Of a DNA stretch of 64,000 nt, positions 34,205-41,591 are shown piece by piece. The notes under the pieces are model-generated. The model was not told where the DNA came from, ran no database searches, and worked only from the letters and a program-made list of their open reading frames with translations. The translations under genes and the position numbers were made by a program. The DNA comes from Streptoalloteichus hindustanus (GTDB lineage Bacteria; Actinomycetota; Actinomycetes; Mycobacteriales; Pseudonocardiaceae), in NCBI RefSeq assembly GCF_900129375.1, contig NZ_FQVN01000004.1, positions 124,001 to 188,000 on the forward strand, in the 5' to 3' direction. Positions within the stretch are counted from its first letter, which is position 1; every line of letters begins with the position of its first letter.

Positions 34205-34220
34205 TGTGATGAAGATCACT
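34205..34220. promoter_or_regulatory. Crp/GlxR-like binding site
   Basis: TGTGATGAAGATCACT matches the TGTGA-N6-TCACA consensus of Crp-family regulators at 9 of 10 specified positions. It lies 37 bases upstream of the membrane-anchored protein start and would control the secreted hydrolase operon. Confidence 0.5.
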
Positions 34221-34948
34221 CACTGTCTGGACGGCGGTCGTGGCGGCCTTTGGAGTCCGGAACGCGGTGTGCTGATTCGCCGACGGGGTCGGCTTTTCCG
34301 GGAAGGGAATGAAGCCGGTGAGGACGGCCCGGCCGCTGCGCGGGACGGCCGGTCGGATCGAAAATTTCGAGGCGGAGGTCCGCCCGATCCGCGCCCCGCC
34401 CCGGGGTCGGAGGCCGCGCTGCGGCTTCGTCCTCCGCCGGACCGGGCCGGCGATCGCCAGCGCGACCGGCCCGCGGCCCCCGCCCCGCCTCCAGGGAGCG
34501 TGAAAGCTCCTGAGCTGCGGCGACGGTGCTGGTAGTCCCGCGCTACGGGTGCGGACATCGCCGAGATCCGGCCTTTGGCGCACCAGCGCCGGGACCGCTG
34601 GCCCGCCGTTCGAGCGGTGCCCGACCGATGCCGAACCGAACCGACGCGTTGGTTTGTTTCGCCGCGGCCCGTTGGGCGATCGAGAGTGTTTTCAAAACTG
34701 TCAGAAACGAGGACCGATTCGGTGGCTGGCAGGCTGGCTCGCGACTGCCGACCGTGGTATCGCTACGCAACTCTGTCCACGGCGGCTTCCCTTCCTGGTG
34801 ATAGCCCGGAACGTCCTTCGAATAAGGAAGAACTCGGCCTCGTGGTACACGGCCCTGATTCCTTTGACGGCCCACGAGAACCGCCGGACAGCGCATGCCG
34901 CGCTCGGTGAGAACCGATTGACCGACCGGGCGGCGAGGTTGGGCGCGG
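34221..34948. other. 728-base region without a convincing gene
   Basis: Frames in this stretch are short or have shadow-like composition. From about 34650 to 34900 GC content falls well below the surrounding DNA, with features such as GTTTTCAAAAC (34688-34698). The drop could reflect a non-coding RNA, a remnant of foreign DNA or a promoter region. A weak hairpin near 34440-34490 may be a terminator. Confidence 0.4.
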
Positions 34949-36010
34949 TCACTCGCCACCGGCGGGGTTCGCGGCGGCAGGGGCCGGCAGCTCCAGGGCG
35001 ATGTGCGAGGACAGGGCGCGGAGGAAGTCAGGCGCGTCGAAGATCTCGCCGGCGGGGGCGACACCGACCGTCCTGGTCCGCCCGGTGAGGACGCGGTCGA
35101 CGGCCTCCACGACGAGCGGCGCGGTGACGGCGTAGATGTCCCGGCCCCTGGCCACGGCGCGTCGTTCACGGCCGCCGGAGCGCACGACGACATCGACGAG
35201 GAAGGTCTGCGCGGACCGGCCGCGCTCGTCGGCCGCGGCCGGGGTCGGGGTGTCCGGAGCCGACACCTCCCTGGCCGCCTCGACCGTCATGTAGGTGCGC
35301 ACGTCGGCGATGCGCAGGTGGCTGGGGACCGTGACGACGTCGGCCATCGTGAACTCCCCGATGACGGTTCGGGGGCCCATCGGGGCGGGGAAGGGCCACC
35401 GCAGCGTCGGCGGGTCGTCGTGGCGGTACTCCAGTCGCCCGTCCGCGTACCGGACGCGTCGGCCGCCGCGCCGTTGCCGGGAGACCGCGCCCGCGGCACG
35501 CGTCCCTGCGGTGGGGTGCCAACCGCTCAGCCCGTAGGCGATGTGCGCCTCGTCGGCCGCTGTCCAGTCGCCCATGGCGGTGGTGACCAGCAGGTCGCCG
35601 AGGCCGCCGTAGAAGGCCATCGCGGGGACGACCAGCGCTCCCGCGGTGCGGGCGCGGTCGCTGAAGTGGACGAAGGTGTCGAGGATGGCCTCGATCTCGG
35701 CCGCCACGTCCAGGTACGGGATCCCGGCGCGCAGTGCCGCCTCGATCACCGGGGCGGCGGTCGCCGCGAAGGGGCCGGCGCAGTTGACCACGGCCGCCGC
35801 GCCGGCCAGCGCGCGGTCCAGCGAGGCGGGGTCGTCCACCGACGCCGGGCGGGCGTCGAGTCCGGGTTCGGACGCCGCCAGCGCCGCCAGCCTGGCGGCG
35901 TCGCGCCCGGAGAGAACCGGGACGAACCCGCGTTCCCGCAGCCGCGCCACCACGAAGCGCCCGGTGTGGCCGTACGCGCCGTACACCGCCACCGTGTGCC
36001 CTGATCCCAT
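34949..36010 (-). CDS. saccharopine dehydrogenase-like NAD(P)-binding protein
   Basis: A 353-residue protein with an N-terminal Rossmann fold: VAVYGAYGHTGRFVVARLRERG, the GxxGxTG form typical of the saccharopine dehydrogenase-like/trans-acting enoyl reductase group, then VVNCAGPFAATAAPVIEAALRAGIPYLDVAAE. The rest is a beta-rich substrate or dimer domain with SRQRRGGRR and TFLVDVVVRSGG. The real substrate of these short bacterial proteins is mostly unknown. It is divergent from a GlxA-type regulator, which probably controls it. Confidence 0.8.
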   Translation of the reverse strand: MGSGHTVAVYGAYGHTGRFVVARLRERGFVPVLSGRDAARLAALAASEPGLDARPASVDDPASLDRALAGAAAVVNCAGPFAATAAPVIEAALRAGIPYLDVAAEIEAILDTFVHFSDRARTAGALVVPAMAFYGGLGDLLVTTAMGDWTAADEAHIAYGLSGWHPTAGTRAAGAVSRQRRGGRRVRYADGRLEYRHDDPPTLRWPFPAPMGPRTVIGEFTMADVVTVPSHLRIADVRTYMTVEAAREVSAPDTPTPAAADERGRSAQTFLVDVVVRSGGRERRAVARGRDIYAVTAPLVVEAVDRVLTGRTRTVGVAPAGEIFDAPDFLRALSSHIALELPAPAAANPAGGE

Positions 36011-36086
36011 GAGTTCTCCCCGTGCTCGAACCGGTCTGCCGCGATCTGTCGTGCACAGCCTGACGAGGACGGGACCTCCCCGCGAG

Positions 36087-36121
36087 TGTCCGGAACGCCA
36101 TCATCCATACAATTTCGGACA
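36087..36121 (+). promoter_or_regulatory. leaderless promoter with inverted-repeat operator
   Basis: TACAAT (36108-36113) ends seven bases before the ATG at 36121, so initiation at or near the start codon is likely. TGTCCG (36087-36092) and CGGACA (36116-36121) form an inverted repeat flanking the -10 region and overlapping the start codon, consistent with autoregulation. Confidence 0.45.
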
Positions 36122-37104
36122 TGGGAACTGTGGCGCTGGCGGTCACCAACGGGATGCTGCACTTCGAGCTGTCCATGGCCTACGAGGTCTTCGGGGCCGA
36201 CCTGACCGGGGTGGCCGACCCCTGGTACCGCGTCGTCGTCTGCGGGCCGGGCGCCGTGCGGACCGGCCGGTTCCGGCTGGAGCCCGACCACGGCCTCGAC
36301 CACCTGTCCCGCGCCGACACCGTGATCGTCCCGGGCTGGGCCGACGTCGACGAGGACCCACCCGCCGAACTGGTCGACGCGGTCCGCGCGGCCCACGAGG
36401 CGGGCGCGCGCGTGGCCTCCCTCTGCACGGGCGCGTTTGTGCTGGCCGCCGCCGGCATTCTGGACGGCAAACGCGCGACGACGCACTGGGCGCACACCCA
36501 CGCCCTGGCCACCCGCCACCCTCGGGTGAACGTGGACCCCGACGTCCTCTACGTGGACAACGGCAGCGTGCTCACCTCCGCTGGCAAGGCCGCCGCCATG
36601 GACCTGTGCCTGCACCTGGTCCGCCTCGACCACGGCTCGTCGGTCGCCAACACGGTCGCCCGCCGTCTGGTCGTGCCACCGCACCGGGACGGCGGCCAGG
36701 CCCAGTTCGTCACCACCCCGGTGCCCGCCCCGACCAACGACCCGCTCACCGCGCTGTTCCCCTGGGTGCTGGAGCGGCTGGACCAACCGTTGACCGTGAC
36801 CGACCTGGCCCGCCAGGCGGGAATGAGCTCGCGCAACCTGGGCCGCCACTTCAGGGCGGTGACCGGGACCAGCCCGCTGCGGTGGTTGCTGGCGCAGCGA
36901 ATCCGCCGCGCCCAGGAGTTGTTGGAGGACAGCGACATCAGCGTCGACGCCGTCGCGGCGGCCACCGGCATGGGCACCGCCACGACGCTGCGCCGGCACT
37001 TCCACCGCACGGTCGGCGTGCCTCCGGACACCTACCGCCGCACCTTCCGCTCCCGGCCCCGCGCCGGCTCCCACCACAGTGGACAGCACCAGGAGAACCA
37101 CTGA
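36121..37104 (+). CDS. GlxA-family transcriptional regulator (DJ-1/PfpI + AraC)
   Basis: A 327-residue regulator. Residues 1-170 are a DJ-1/PfpI-like amidotransferase fold with ASLCTGAFVLAAAGILDGKRATTHW at the nucleophile elbow. Residues about 205-315 are an AraC DNA-binding domain with two HTHs (LTVTDLARQAGMSSRNLGRHFRAVTGTSPLRWL and SVDAVAAATGMGTATTLRRHFHRTVG). GlxA-type proteins usually sense small metabolites. The start is the ATG at 36121. It is divergent from the saccharopine dehydrogenase-like gene. Confidence 0.9.
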   Translation: MGTVALAVTNGMLHFELSMAYEVFGADLTGVADPWYRVVVCGPGAVRTGRFRLEPDHGLDHLSRADTVIVPGWADVDEDPPAELVDAVRAAHEAGARVASLCTGAFVLAAAGILDGKRATTHWAHTHALATRHPRVNVDPDVLYVDNGSVLTSAGKAAAMDLCLHLVRLDHGSSVANTVARRLVVPPHRDGGQAQFVTTPVPAPTNDPLTALFPWVLERLDQPLTVTDLARQAGMSSRNLGRHFRAVTGTSPLRWLLAQRIRRAQELLEDSDISVDAVAAATGMGTATTLRRHFHRTVGVPPDTYRRTFRSRPRAGSHHSGQHQENH

Positions 37105-37131
37105 GCCGTACGGGGAAGTGCCCGCCGTGGG

Positions 37132-37479
37132 TCACTTGCGGAAGAAGCACGCGGAGACGTAGCCACGCACCTTGGTGCGCTTGTTCAGCACGTTGTGCCA
37201 CGCGACGGTGGTGCTGCCGTCCGGGCAACGAACAGACGGCCCCGAATCCGTGAAGTACCAGTAGGCGCAGTCGCCCTGGTGGGCGTGGCCCAGGACTCGA
37301 CCGCCGCCGGGCGTGGACCGCATGCGGATGTTGGTTCCCGCGAAGTCCGTGTGCGGTCCGCCGATCTCGCACGCCAGTGGCGCGGCGGGCCCGGTGTCGG
37401 CCGGTTGTGCCTGCGCGGGCAGGACCGCGGTGAGCAGCGCGATCCCTGACAGTGCTGCCACCGCGGCGAGTCTGAACAT
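37132..37479 (-). CDS. small secreted protein with four cysteines
   Basis: A 115-residue protein with ATG start at 37479 behind GGGGGG and a Sec signal (MFRLAAVAALSGIALLTAVL, cleavage after AQA). The mature domain of about 90 residues reads IGGPHTDFAGTNIRMRSTPGGGRVLGHAHQGDC and ends KVRGYVSACFFRK, which resembles a bacterial SH3-like domain. Four cysteines probably form two disulfides. Such proteins are common secreted actinobacterial proteins without known function; cell-wall binding is plausible. Confidence 0.7.
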   Translation of the reverse strand: MFRLAAVAALSGIALLTAVLPAQAQPADTGPAAPLACEIGGPHTDFAGTNIRMRSTPGGGRVLGHAHQGDCAYWYFTDSGPSVRCPDGSTTVAWHNVLNKRTKVRGYVSACFFRK

Positions 37480-37699
37480 GGGTGCCCCCCATCTCGTCGT
37501 CTGACTCCTGATGGCCAGGGAACCAGTTCCGGCTCCGGCCCGGTACCGATTCACCCGGGTAGCCGATCTGGCCTCCAGGGGCGGAATCCGTTGGGGGACA
37601 TGCCCGACACCACCGCGTCGACACGGGCACGGCTGCCCAGAAGGAGATCCCTGGTGCCGAGGGGCGTCGGTGGGCGGTGGGGGATGTGAAGATACCGGC

Positions 37700-38392
37700 A
37701 TGGGACGGAAGTTGACCGGGCAGCAGGTCTCGGACGCGGTGGGAGACCTGGGGTGGCGGTTCGTGCTGGAGACCTTGCAGACGAGTGTGCTGGTCGGGTC
37801 GTTGGTCGAGGCGGTGGCGGTGTCGGCGCGGGTGGTCGAGGCGGCCGGAGCCGACGCGGACGAACACCTGCACGTCGATCTGCGTGGTGACCGGGTCGTG
37901 CTGGGGGTGCACGGCGCGCGCGACGCGGGGCTTGGTCCGCGCGAGATCGATCTGGCCCGGCGGATCTCGACCGCTGTGGCCGAGGCCGGGTTGCGGACCG
38001 ACGCCGTCGGGCGCGGCGTCCCCGGGCGATCCGTCCACCTGCTGGAGATCGCGATCGACGCTGTGGACATCGGGCGTGTCCGACCGTTCTGGAAAGCGGT
38101 ACTGGACTATGTGGACGCTCCGGGCGCTGCCGGGCCCGAGGACCCGATCGTCGATCCCCTCGGGCAGGGCCCCGCCGTGTGGTTCCAGCAGATGGACCGG
38201 CCCCGCCCCGAGCGCAACCGGATCCACCTCGACGTCAGCGTTCCGCACGACGAAGCGGAGAAACGCATCGCCGCGGCGGTGGCCGCGGGCGGCCGGGTCG
38301 TGTCCGCGGACTCCGCTCCGGCGTTCTGGGTGCTCGCCGACGTCGAGGGCAACGAGGCCTGTGTCTCGACCTGGCAGGGCCGCGACGACTGA
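37700..38392 (+). CDS. pterin dehydratase-like + VOC fusion protein
   Basis: A 230-residue protein. Residues 1-100 have the fold pattern of pterin-4a-carbinolamine dehydratase (LTGQQVSDAVGDLGWRFVLE, then VLGVHGARDAGLGPREIDLARRI), but the catalytic HHP motif is degenerate (DEHLHVD). Residues about 110-230 are a VOC/glyoxalase-like domain (IAIDAVDIGRVRPFWKAVLDY, then ERNRIHLDVSVPHDEAEKRI and FWVLADVEGNEACV). Similar fusions are annotated as VOC proteins in actinobacteria, and the reaction is unknown. ATG at 37700; a strong terminator follows. Confidence 0.8.
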   Translation: MGRKLTGQQVSDAVGDLGWRFVLETLQTSVLVGSLVEAVAVSARVVEAAGADADEHLHVDLRGDRVVLGVHGARDAGLGPREIDLARRISTAVAEAGLRTDAVGRGVPGRSVHLLEIAIDAVDIGRVRPFWKAVLDYVDAPGAAGPEDPIVDPLGQGPAVWFQQMDRPRPERNRIHLDVSVPHDEAEKRIAAAVAAGGRVVSADSAPAFWVLADVEGNEACVSTWQGRDD

Positions 38393-38487
38393 GGACCGCG
38401 GCGCGACTCGTCGCGCGACACCGCCGGCGGGACGGCGATCACGGCTGGCGCGGCTGGCCGGGGACCATCCCGGACATGCGCGGGCCC

Positions 38488-38513
38488 GGCCCGGGACCGT
38501 TCGGTCCCGGGCC
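38488..38513. terminator. bidirectional terminator
   Basis: GGCCCGGGACC (38488-38498) and its complement GGTCCCGGGCC (38503-38513) with loop GTTC, between convergent genes ending at 38392 and 38540. Confidence 0.75.
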
Positions 38514-38539
38514 AGGCCGGGGGCGGAGCCTCGCGCCGG

Positions 38540-39025
38540 TCAGCTCGCCACGCTGGCGAACATGCCGGGCTCGTAGGAACCCGCCGGGGTGCGCGCGATC
38601 ACGTTCATCCGGTTGGCCGCGTTGATCAGGGCGACCAGGCAGATCAGGGCGGTGATCTGGTTGTCGTCGTAGTGCTCGCGCACCTGGGCCCAGGTCTGGT
38701 CGGACACGCCCTGGTGCGTGTCGGCGATCCGGGTGCCCTCCTCGACCAGCGCCAACGCGGCCCGCTCGGCCTCGGTGAACACGGTGGCCTCCCGCCAGGC
38801 GGCGACCAGGTTGAGCCGGACCGAGGTCTCGCCGGCGGCCGCGGCGTCCTTGGTGTGCATGTCGGTGCAGAAGCCGCAGCCGTTGATCTGGCTGGCGCGC
38901 AACGAAACCAGCTCCTGGGTCGACTTCGGCAGCGACGACTCGTGGAGCACCAGGCTGGCGTTGACGAACCGCTTGGCGAACTTCGCGCCGATCTCGTTCT
39001 GCATCAGGTTGATCCGGGCGTCCAT
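38540..39025 (-). CDS. carboxymuconolactone decarboxylase/AhpD-like protein, ECF41 partner
   Basis: A 161-residue protein with ATG start at 39025 behind GAGAGGAC. The AhpD active-site motif is present: Glu38, C50-x-x-C53 and His57 in INGCGFCTDMH. Such proteins act as peroxidases or in detoxification. The gene is divergent from an ECF41-type sigma factor, and carboxymuconolactone decarboxylases are one of the standard ECF41 partners (the COE set). A TGTCACA-N16-CATC promoter (39093-39067) upstream fits recognition by that sigma factor. Confidence 0.9.
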   Translation of the reverse strand: MDARINLMQNEIGAKFAKRFVNASLVLHESSLPKSTQELVSLRASQINGCGFCTDMHTKDAAAAGETSVRLNLVAAWREATVFTEAERAALALVEEGTRIADTHQGVSDQTWAQVREHYDDNQITALICLVALINAANRMNVIARTPAGSYEPGMFASVAS

Positions 39026-39066
39026 GACGTTGTCCTCTCTCACGGTGTCGCACTGGACGAACACCA

Positions 39067-39093
39067 GATGCCGGGCGGCCGAGCCGTGTGACA
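39067..39093 (-). promoter_or_regulatory. ECF41-type promoter of the decarboxylase gene
   Basis: TGTCACA (39093-39087), 16 bases, then CATC (39070-39067), against the ECF41 consensus TGTCACA-N16-CGTC. The start codon is about 40 bases downstream. Confidence 0.7.
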
Positions 39094-39223
39094 GCACGAC
39101 GACGTGACGAGGGGCACACGGTCTGGAACGCGTCGGCGCGGTGCGACGCACCGCTGGTCACGACGTTGACCTGGCATCACCTAGGTTGGCGGCGGGGGAC
39201 AGGGAGGTCGGCTGCCGTTCCGG

Positions 39224-39250
39224 TGTCACAGAACGGCGGGGACCGGTGTC
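39224..39250 (+). promoter_or_regulatory. ECF41-type promoter of the sigma gene
   Basis: TGTCACA (39224-39230), 16 bases, then TGTC (39247-39250), one mismatch from the ECF41 -10. It lies upstream of the sigma factor start at 39288 and implies positive autoregulation. Confidence 0.65.
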
Positions 39251-39287
39251 TGGTGGGCGACGCAGTCGAGAGTGGAGAGGAGCCACC

Positions 39288-40229
39288 ATGGCTGGCACGA
39301 CGCGGACCGCTGCCGAGGACCACGGCCCGAGCACGGGTCAGGACGACCGCCCGGACCCCGCCACCGAGGCGTTCCTCGCCCACCGCAACCTGCTGTTCAC
39401 CGTCGCCTACGAGATGCTCGGCTCGGCCGTCGACGCCGAGGACGTCCTCCAGGAGACCTGGCTGCGGTGGGTGGGCGTCGATCTCGACACGGTGCGGAAC
39501 CAGCGCGCGTACCTGGTCCGGATCGCCACCCGCCAGGCCCTGGGCCGGCTGCGGACCCTCGGCCGCCGCAAGGAGTCCTACGTCGGCCCGTGGTTGCCGG
39601 AGCCGCTGCTGACCGCGCCGGACGTGGCCGAGGACGTCGAGCTGGCCGACAGCGTCTCGATGGCCATGTTGCTGGTGCTGGAGACACTCACACCGACCGA
39701 GCGGGCGGTGTTCGTGCTGCGCGAGGTGTTCGACCTGGGCTACGACGAGATCGCCGAGGCCGTCGACAAGGCCCCGGCCGCGGTCCGCCAGATCGCCCAC
39801 CGCGCGCGGGCCCACGTCGCCGCGCGCCGACCGCGCGCGGGCACCTCTCCCACCGAGGCCCGGAACGCGCTCAAGGCGTTCCAGCGGGCGATCGAGACCG
39901 GCGATCTGCAGGGCCTGTTCGACATCCTCGCGCCGGATGTCGTGCTCCTGGGCGACGGCGGCGGGGTCGTGCAGGCCGTGCTGCGGCCCATCGTGGGCGC
40001 TGACAAGGTGTCCCGCCTGCTGGTCGCCGGACTGGGCAGGGTCGCCGCCACGATGTCGCTGGTGCCGACCCAGGTCAACGGCCACCCGGCGCTGGTTCTC
40101 CGGCTGGCGGGCGAGATCGACACCGTCCTGGCGGTGCGCGTCGACAACGGCCTCATCAGCGGGCTCTACGCCGTGCGCAACCCCGAGAAGCTGTCGCGCA
40201 TGGAGCAGGAGACGACCCTGCACCGCTGA
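39288..40229 (+). CDS. ECF41-type RNA polymerase sigma factor (SigJ-like)
   Basis: A 313-residue sigma factor with ATG start at 39288 behind GGAGAGGAG. Region 2 reads NLLFTVAYEMLGSAVDAEDVLQETWLRW, region 4 TPTERAVFVLREVFDLGYDEIAEAVDKAPAAVRQIAHRARAHV. Residues about 195-313 are the SnoaL-like extension that replaces an anti-sigma factor, with the conserved DGGG (LGDGGGVVQ) and an NPEKL motif (VRNPEKLSR, NPDKL in the consensus). The family senses an unknown signal through this domain. Partner and promoters lie immediately upstream on the other strand. Confidence 0.92.
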   Translation: MAGTTRTAAEDHGPSTGQDDRPDPATEAFLAHRNLLFTVAYEMLGSAVDAEDVLQETWLRWVGVDLDTVRNQRAYLVRIATRQALGRLRTLGRRKESYVGPWLPEPLLTAPDVAEDVELADSVSMAMLLVLETLTPTERAVFVLREVFDLGYDEIAEAVDKAPAAVRQIAHRARAHVAARRPRAGTSPTEARNALKAFQRAIETGDLQGLFDILAPDVVLLGDGGGVVQAVLRPIVGADKVSRLLVAGLGRVAATMSLVPTQVNGHPALVLRLAGEIDTVLAVRVDNGLISGLYAVRNPEKLSRMEQETTLHR

Positions 40230-40383
40230 GCCCGAGGCCACCCCGACAACGAACAACGCGGCCGGAACCTCCACCAGCGTCATCGCTGACGACGGCCTCG
40301 GGAGACCGGTTTCCCGCTGCCGATCCGAGTCAGTCCGACGTGCCGCTCCTCCAGGGTGCGAGCGGGTTCCTGCTCGCCTTCCA

Positions 40384-40437
40384 GGGTTGAGCAGTCGCTC
40401 AACCCTGCGTACCCTGCGCCTTGAGCAGTCGCTCAAG
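40384..40437. promoter_or_regulatory. two identical TetR-type operators before the monooxygenase operon
   Basis: Both copies contain TTGAGCAGTCGCTCAA. Site 1 is 40384-40405 with nine-base arms (GGGTTGAGC / GCTCAACCC), site 2 is 40420-40437. Centres are 34 bases apart. Site 2 reaches into the AAGGAGG ribosome site region, so binding would block both transcription and translation initiation regions. Confidence 0.75.
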
Positions 40438-40448
40438 GAGGGGTGGTT

Positions 40449-41591
40449 GTGGCCGGGCGCACGGTGATCGTGGTGGGCGGCGGAATCGGCGGGCTGGCCA
40501 CGGCGGTCGCGTTGCACCGCCGTGGTTGGCGGGTGACGGTGCTGGAACGGGCGGCGGAGTTCGCCGAGGTCGGCGCGGGTCTGTCGCTGTGGCCGAACGC
40601 GATGCGCGCACTCGCGGCGATCGGCCTCGCGGAGCGGGTGAGCGCGCTCGGGGCGGTGGAGGCGGCGGGCGGTGTGCGTGATCGCGCGGGCCGCTGGCTG
40701 TCGAGAATGGACAACACCGAGATCGCCCGTCGTCACGGCTGGCCGATGACGGTGGTGCACCGGGCGGACCTGATGCGGGCGTTGGTGGAAGCGTTGCCGT
40801 CGGACTGCCTGCGGTCAGGCTGCGAGATGCGCGCCGGGCGGGACAACGGCGATGCGGTGGTGGTCGAGCACTCCGGCGGAACACTGCGCGCGGACCTGGT
40901 GGTCGGCGCGGACGGCCTGCGCAGCGCGGTGCGGCGGCACTGGTGGCCGGACGCGGAGGAACCCCGTTACGTCGGCTCCACCGCGTGGCGCATGATCACC
41001 GAGCCACTGGACGAGGTCAGGACCGACGGCGCCGTGTTCTGGGGACGTGGCGAACGCTTCGGGTTCACCAGGTTGCCAGGCCAGCGGTTCTACTGCTTCG
41101 CCACCGCCGCTCTGCCTGCCGGGGCTGCTGCCGTCGACAGTGAGCACGCGGCGGTGCGACGCCGGTTCGGTGACTGGCCCGACCCGATCCCCGCGCTGTT
41201 GTCGGCGGTGTCGGAGGAATCCGTGCTCCGGCACGACGTGTACGACCTCCCGCCGGTGTCGACCTTCGTGCGCGGCCGGGTCGTGCTGCTGGGGGACGCC
41301 GCGCACGCGATGGACCCGGTTCTCGGGCAGGGGGCGTGCCAGGCTCTGGAAGACGCGGTCACTCTCGCCGCCTGTCTGGACACGTCCCCTGATGTGGCCG
41401 CCGCACTGGGCCGCTACGACCGGTCGCGCCGGCCGCGGACCCAGGGGATCGTCCGCCGCTCCGCTCGCCTCGGGGCCCTCGCCCAGTGGTCGTGGCCGCC
41501 GGTGGTGTGGTTGCGCGATCTTGCCACCAGGCTGACACCTGCCACCGCGGCCCTGCGCTCCATGGCGCCCGTCCTCGGCTGGGAGCTCTAG
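40449..41591 (+). CDS. FAD-dependent aromatic-ring-type monooxygenase
   Basis: A 380-residue protein with GTG start at 40449 behind AAGGAGG (an upstream GTG at 40443 is too close). The FAD fold starts VIVVGGGIGGLATAVALHRRGWRVTVLERA, the second motif is VVGADGLRSAVRR and the third is GRVVLLGDAAHAMDPVLGQGACQALEDA. This is the PHBH-like group A flavin monooxygenase arrangement, which uses NAD(P)H and oxygen on aromatic or polyketide substrates. It is followed without a gap by a membrane protein gene and then a TetR gene, forming one operon. Confidence 0.88.
   Translation: MAGRTVIVVGGGIGGLATAVALHRRGWRVTVLERAAEFAEVGAGLSLWPNAMRALAAIGLAERVSALGAVEAAGGVRDRAGRWLSRMDNTEIARRHGWPMTVVHRADLMRALVEALPSDCLRSGCEMRAGRDNGDAVVVEHSGGTLRADLVVGADGLRSAVRRHWWPDAEEPRYVGSTAWRMITEPLDEVRTDGAVFWGRGERFGFTRLPGQRFYCFATAALPAGAAAVDSEHAAVRRRFGDWPDPIPALLSAVSEESVLRHDVYDLPPVSTFVRGRVVLLGDAAHAMDPVLGQGACQALEDAVTLAACLDTSPDVAAALGRYDRSRRPRTQGIVRRSARLGALAQWSWPPVVWLRDLATRLTPATAALRSMAPVLGWEL

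Noticed and set aside
34206-35088. Plus-strand frames in the 34.2-34.95 kb gap
   Set aside because: Short frames without ribosome sites, composition of shadow type, and no recognisable domain.
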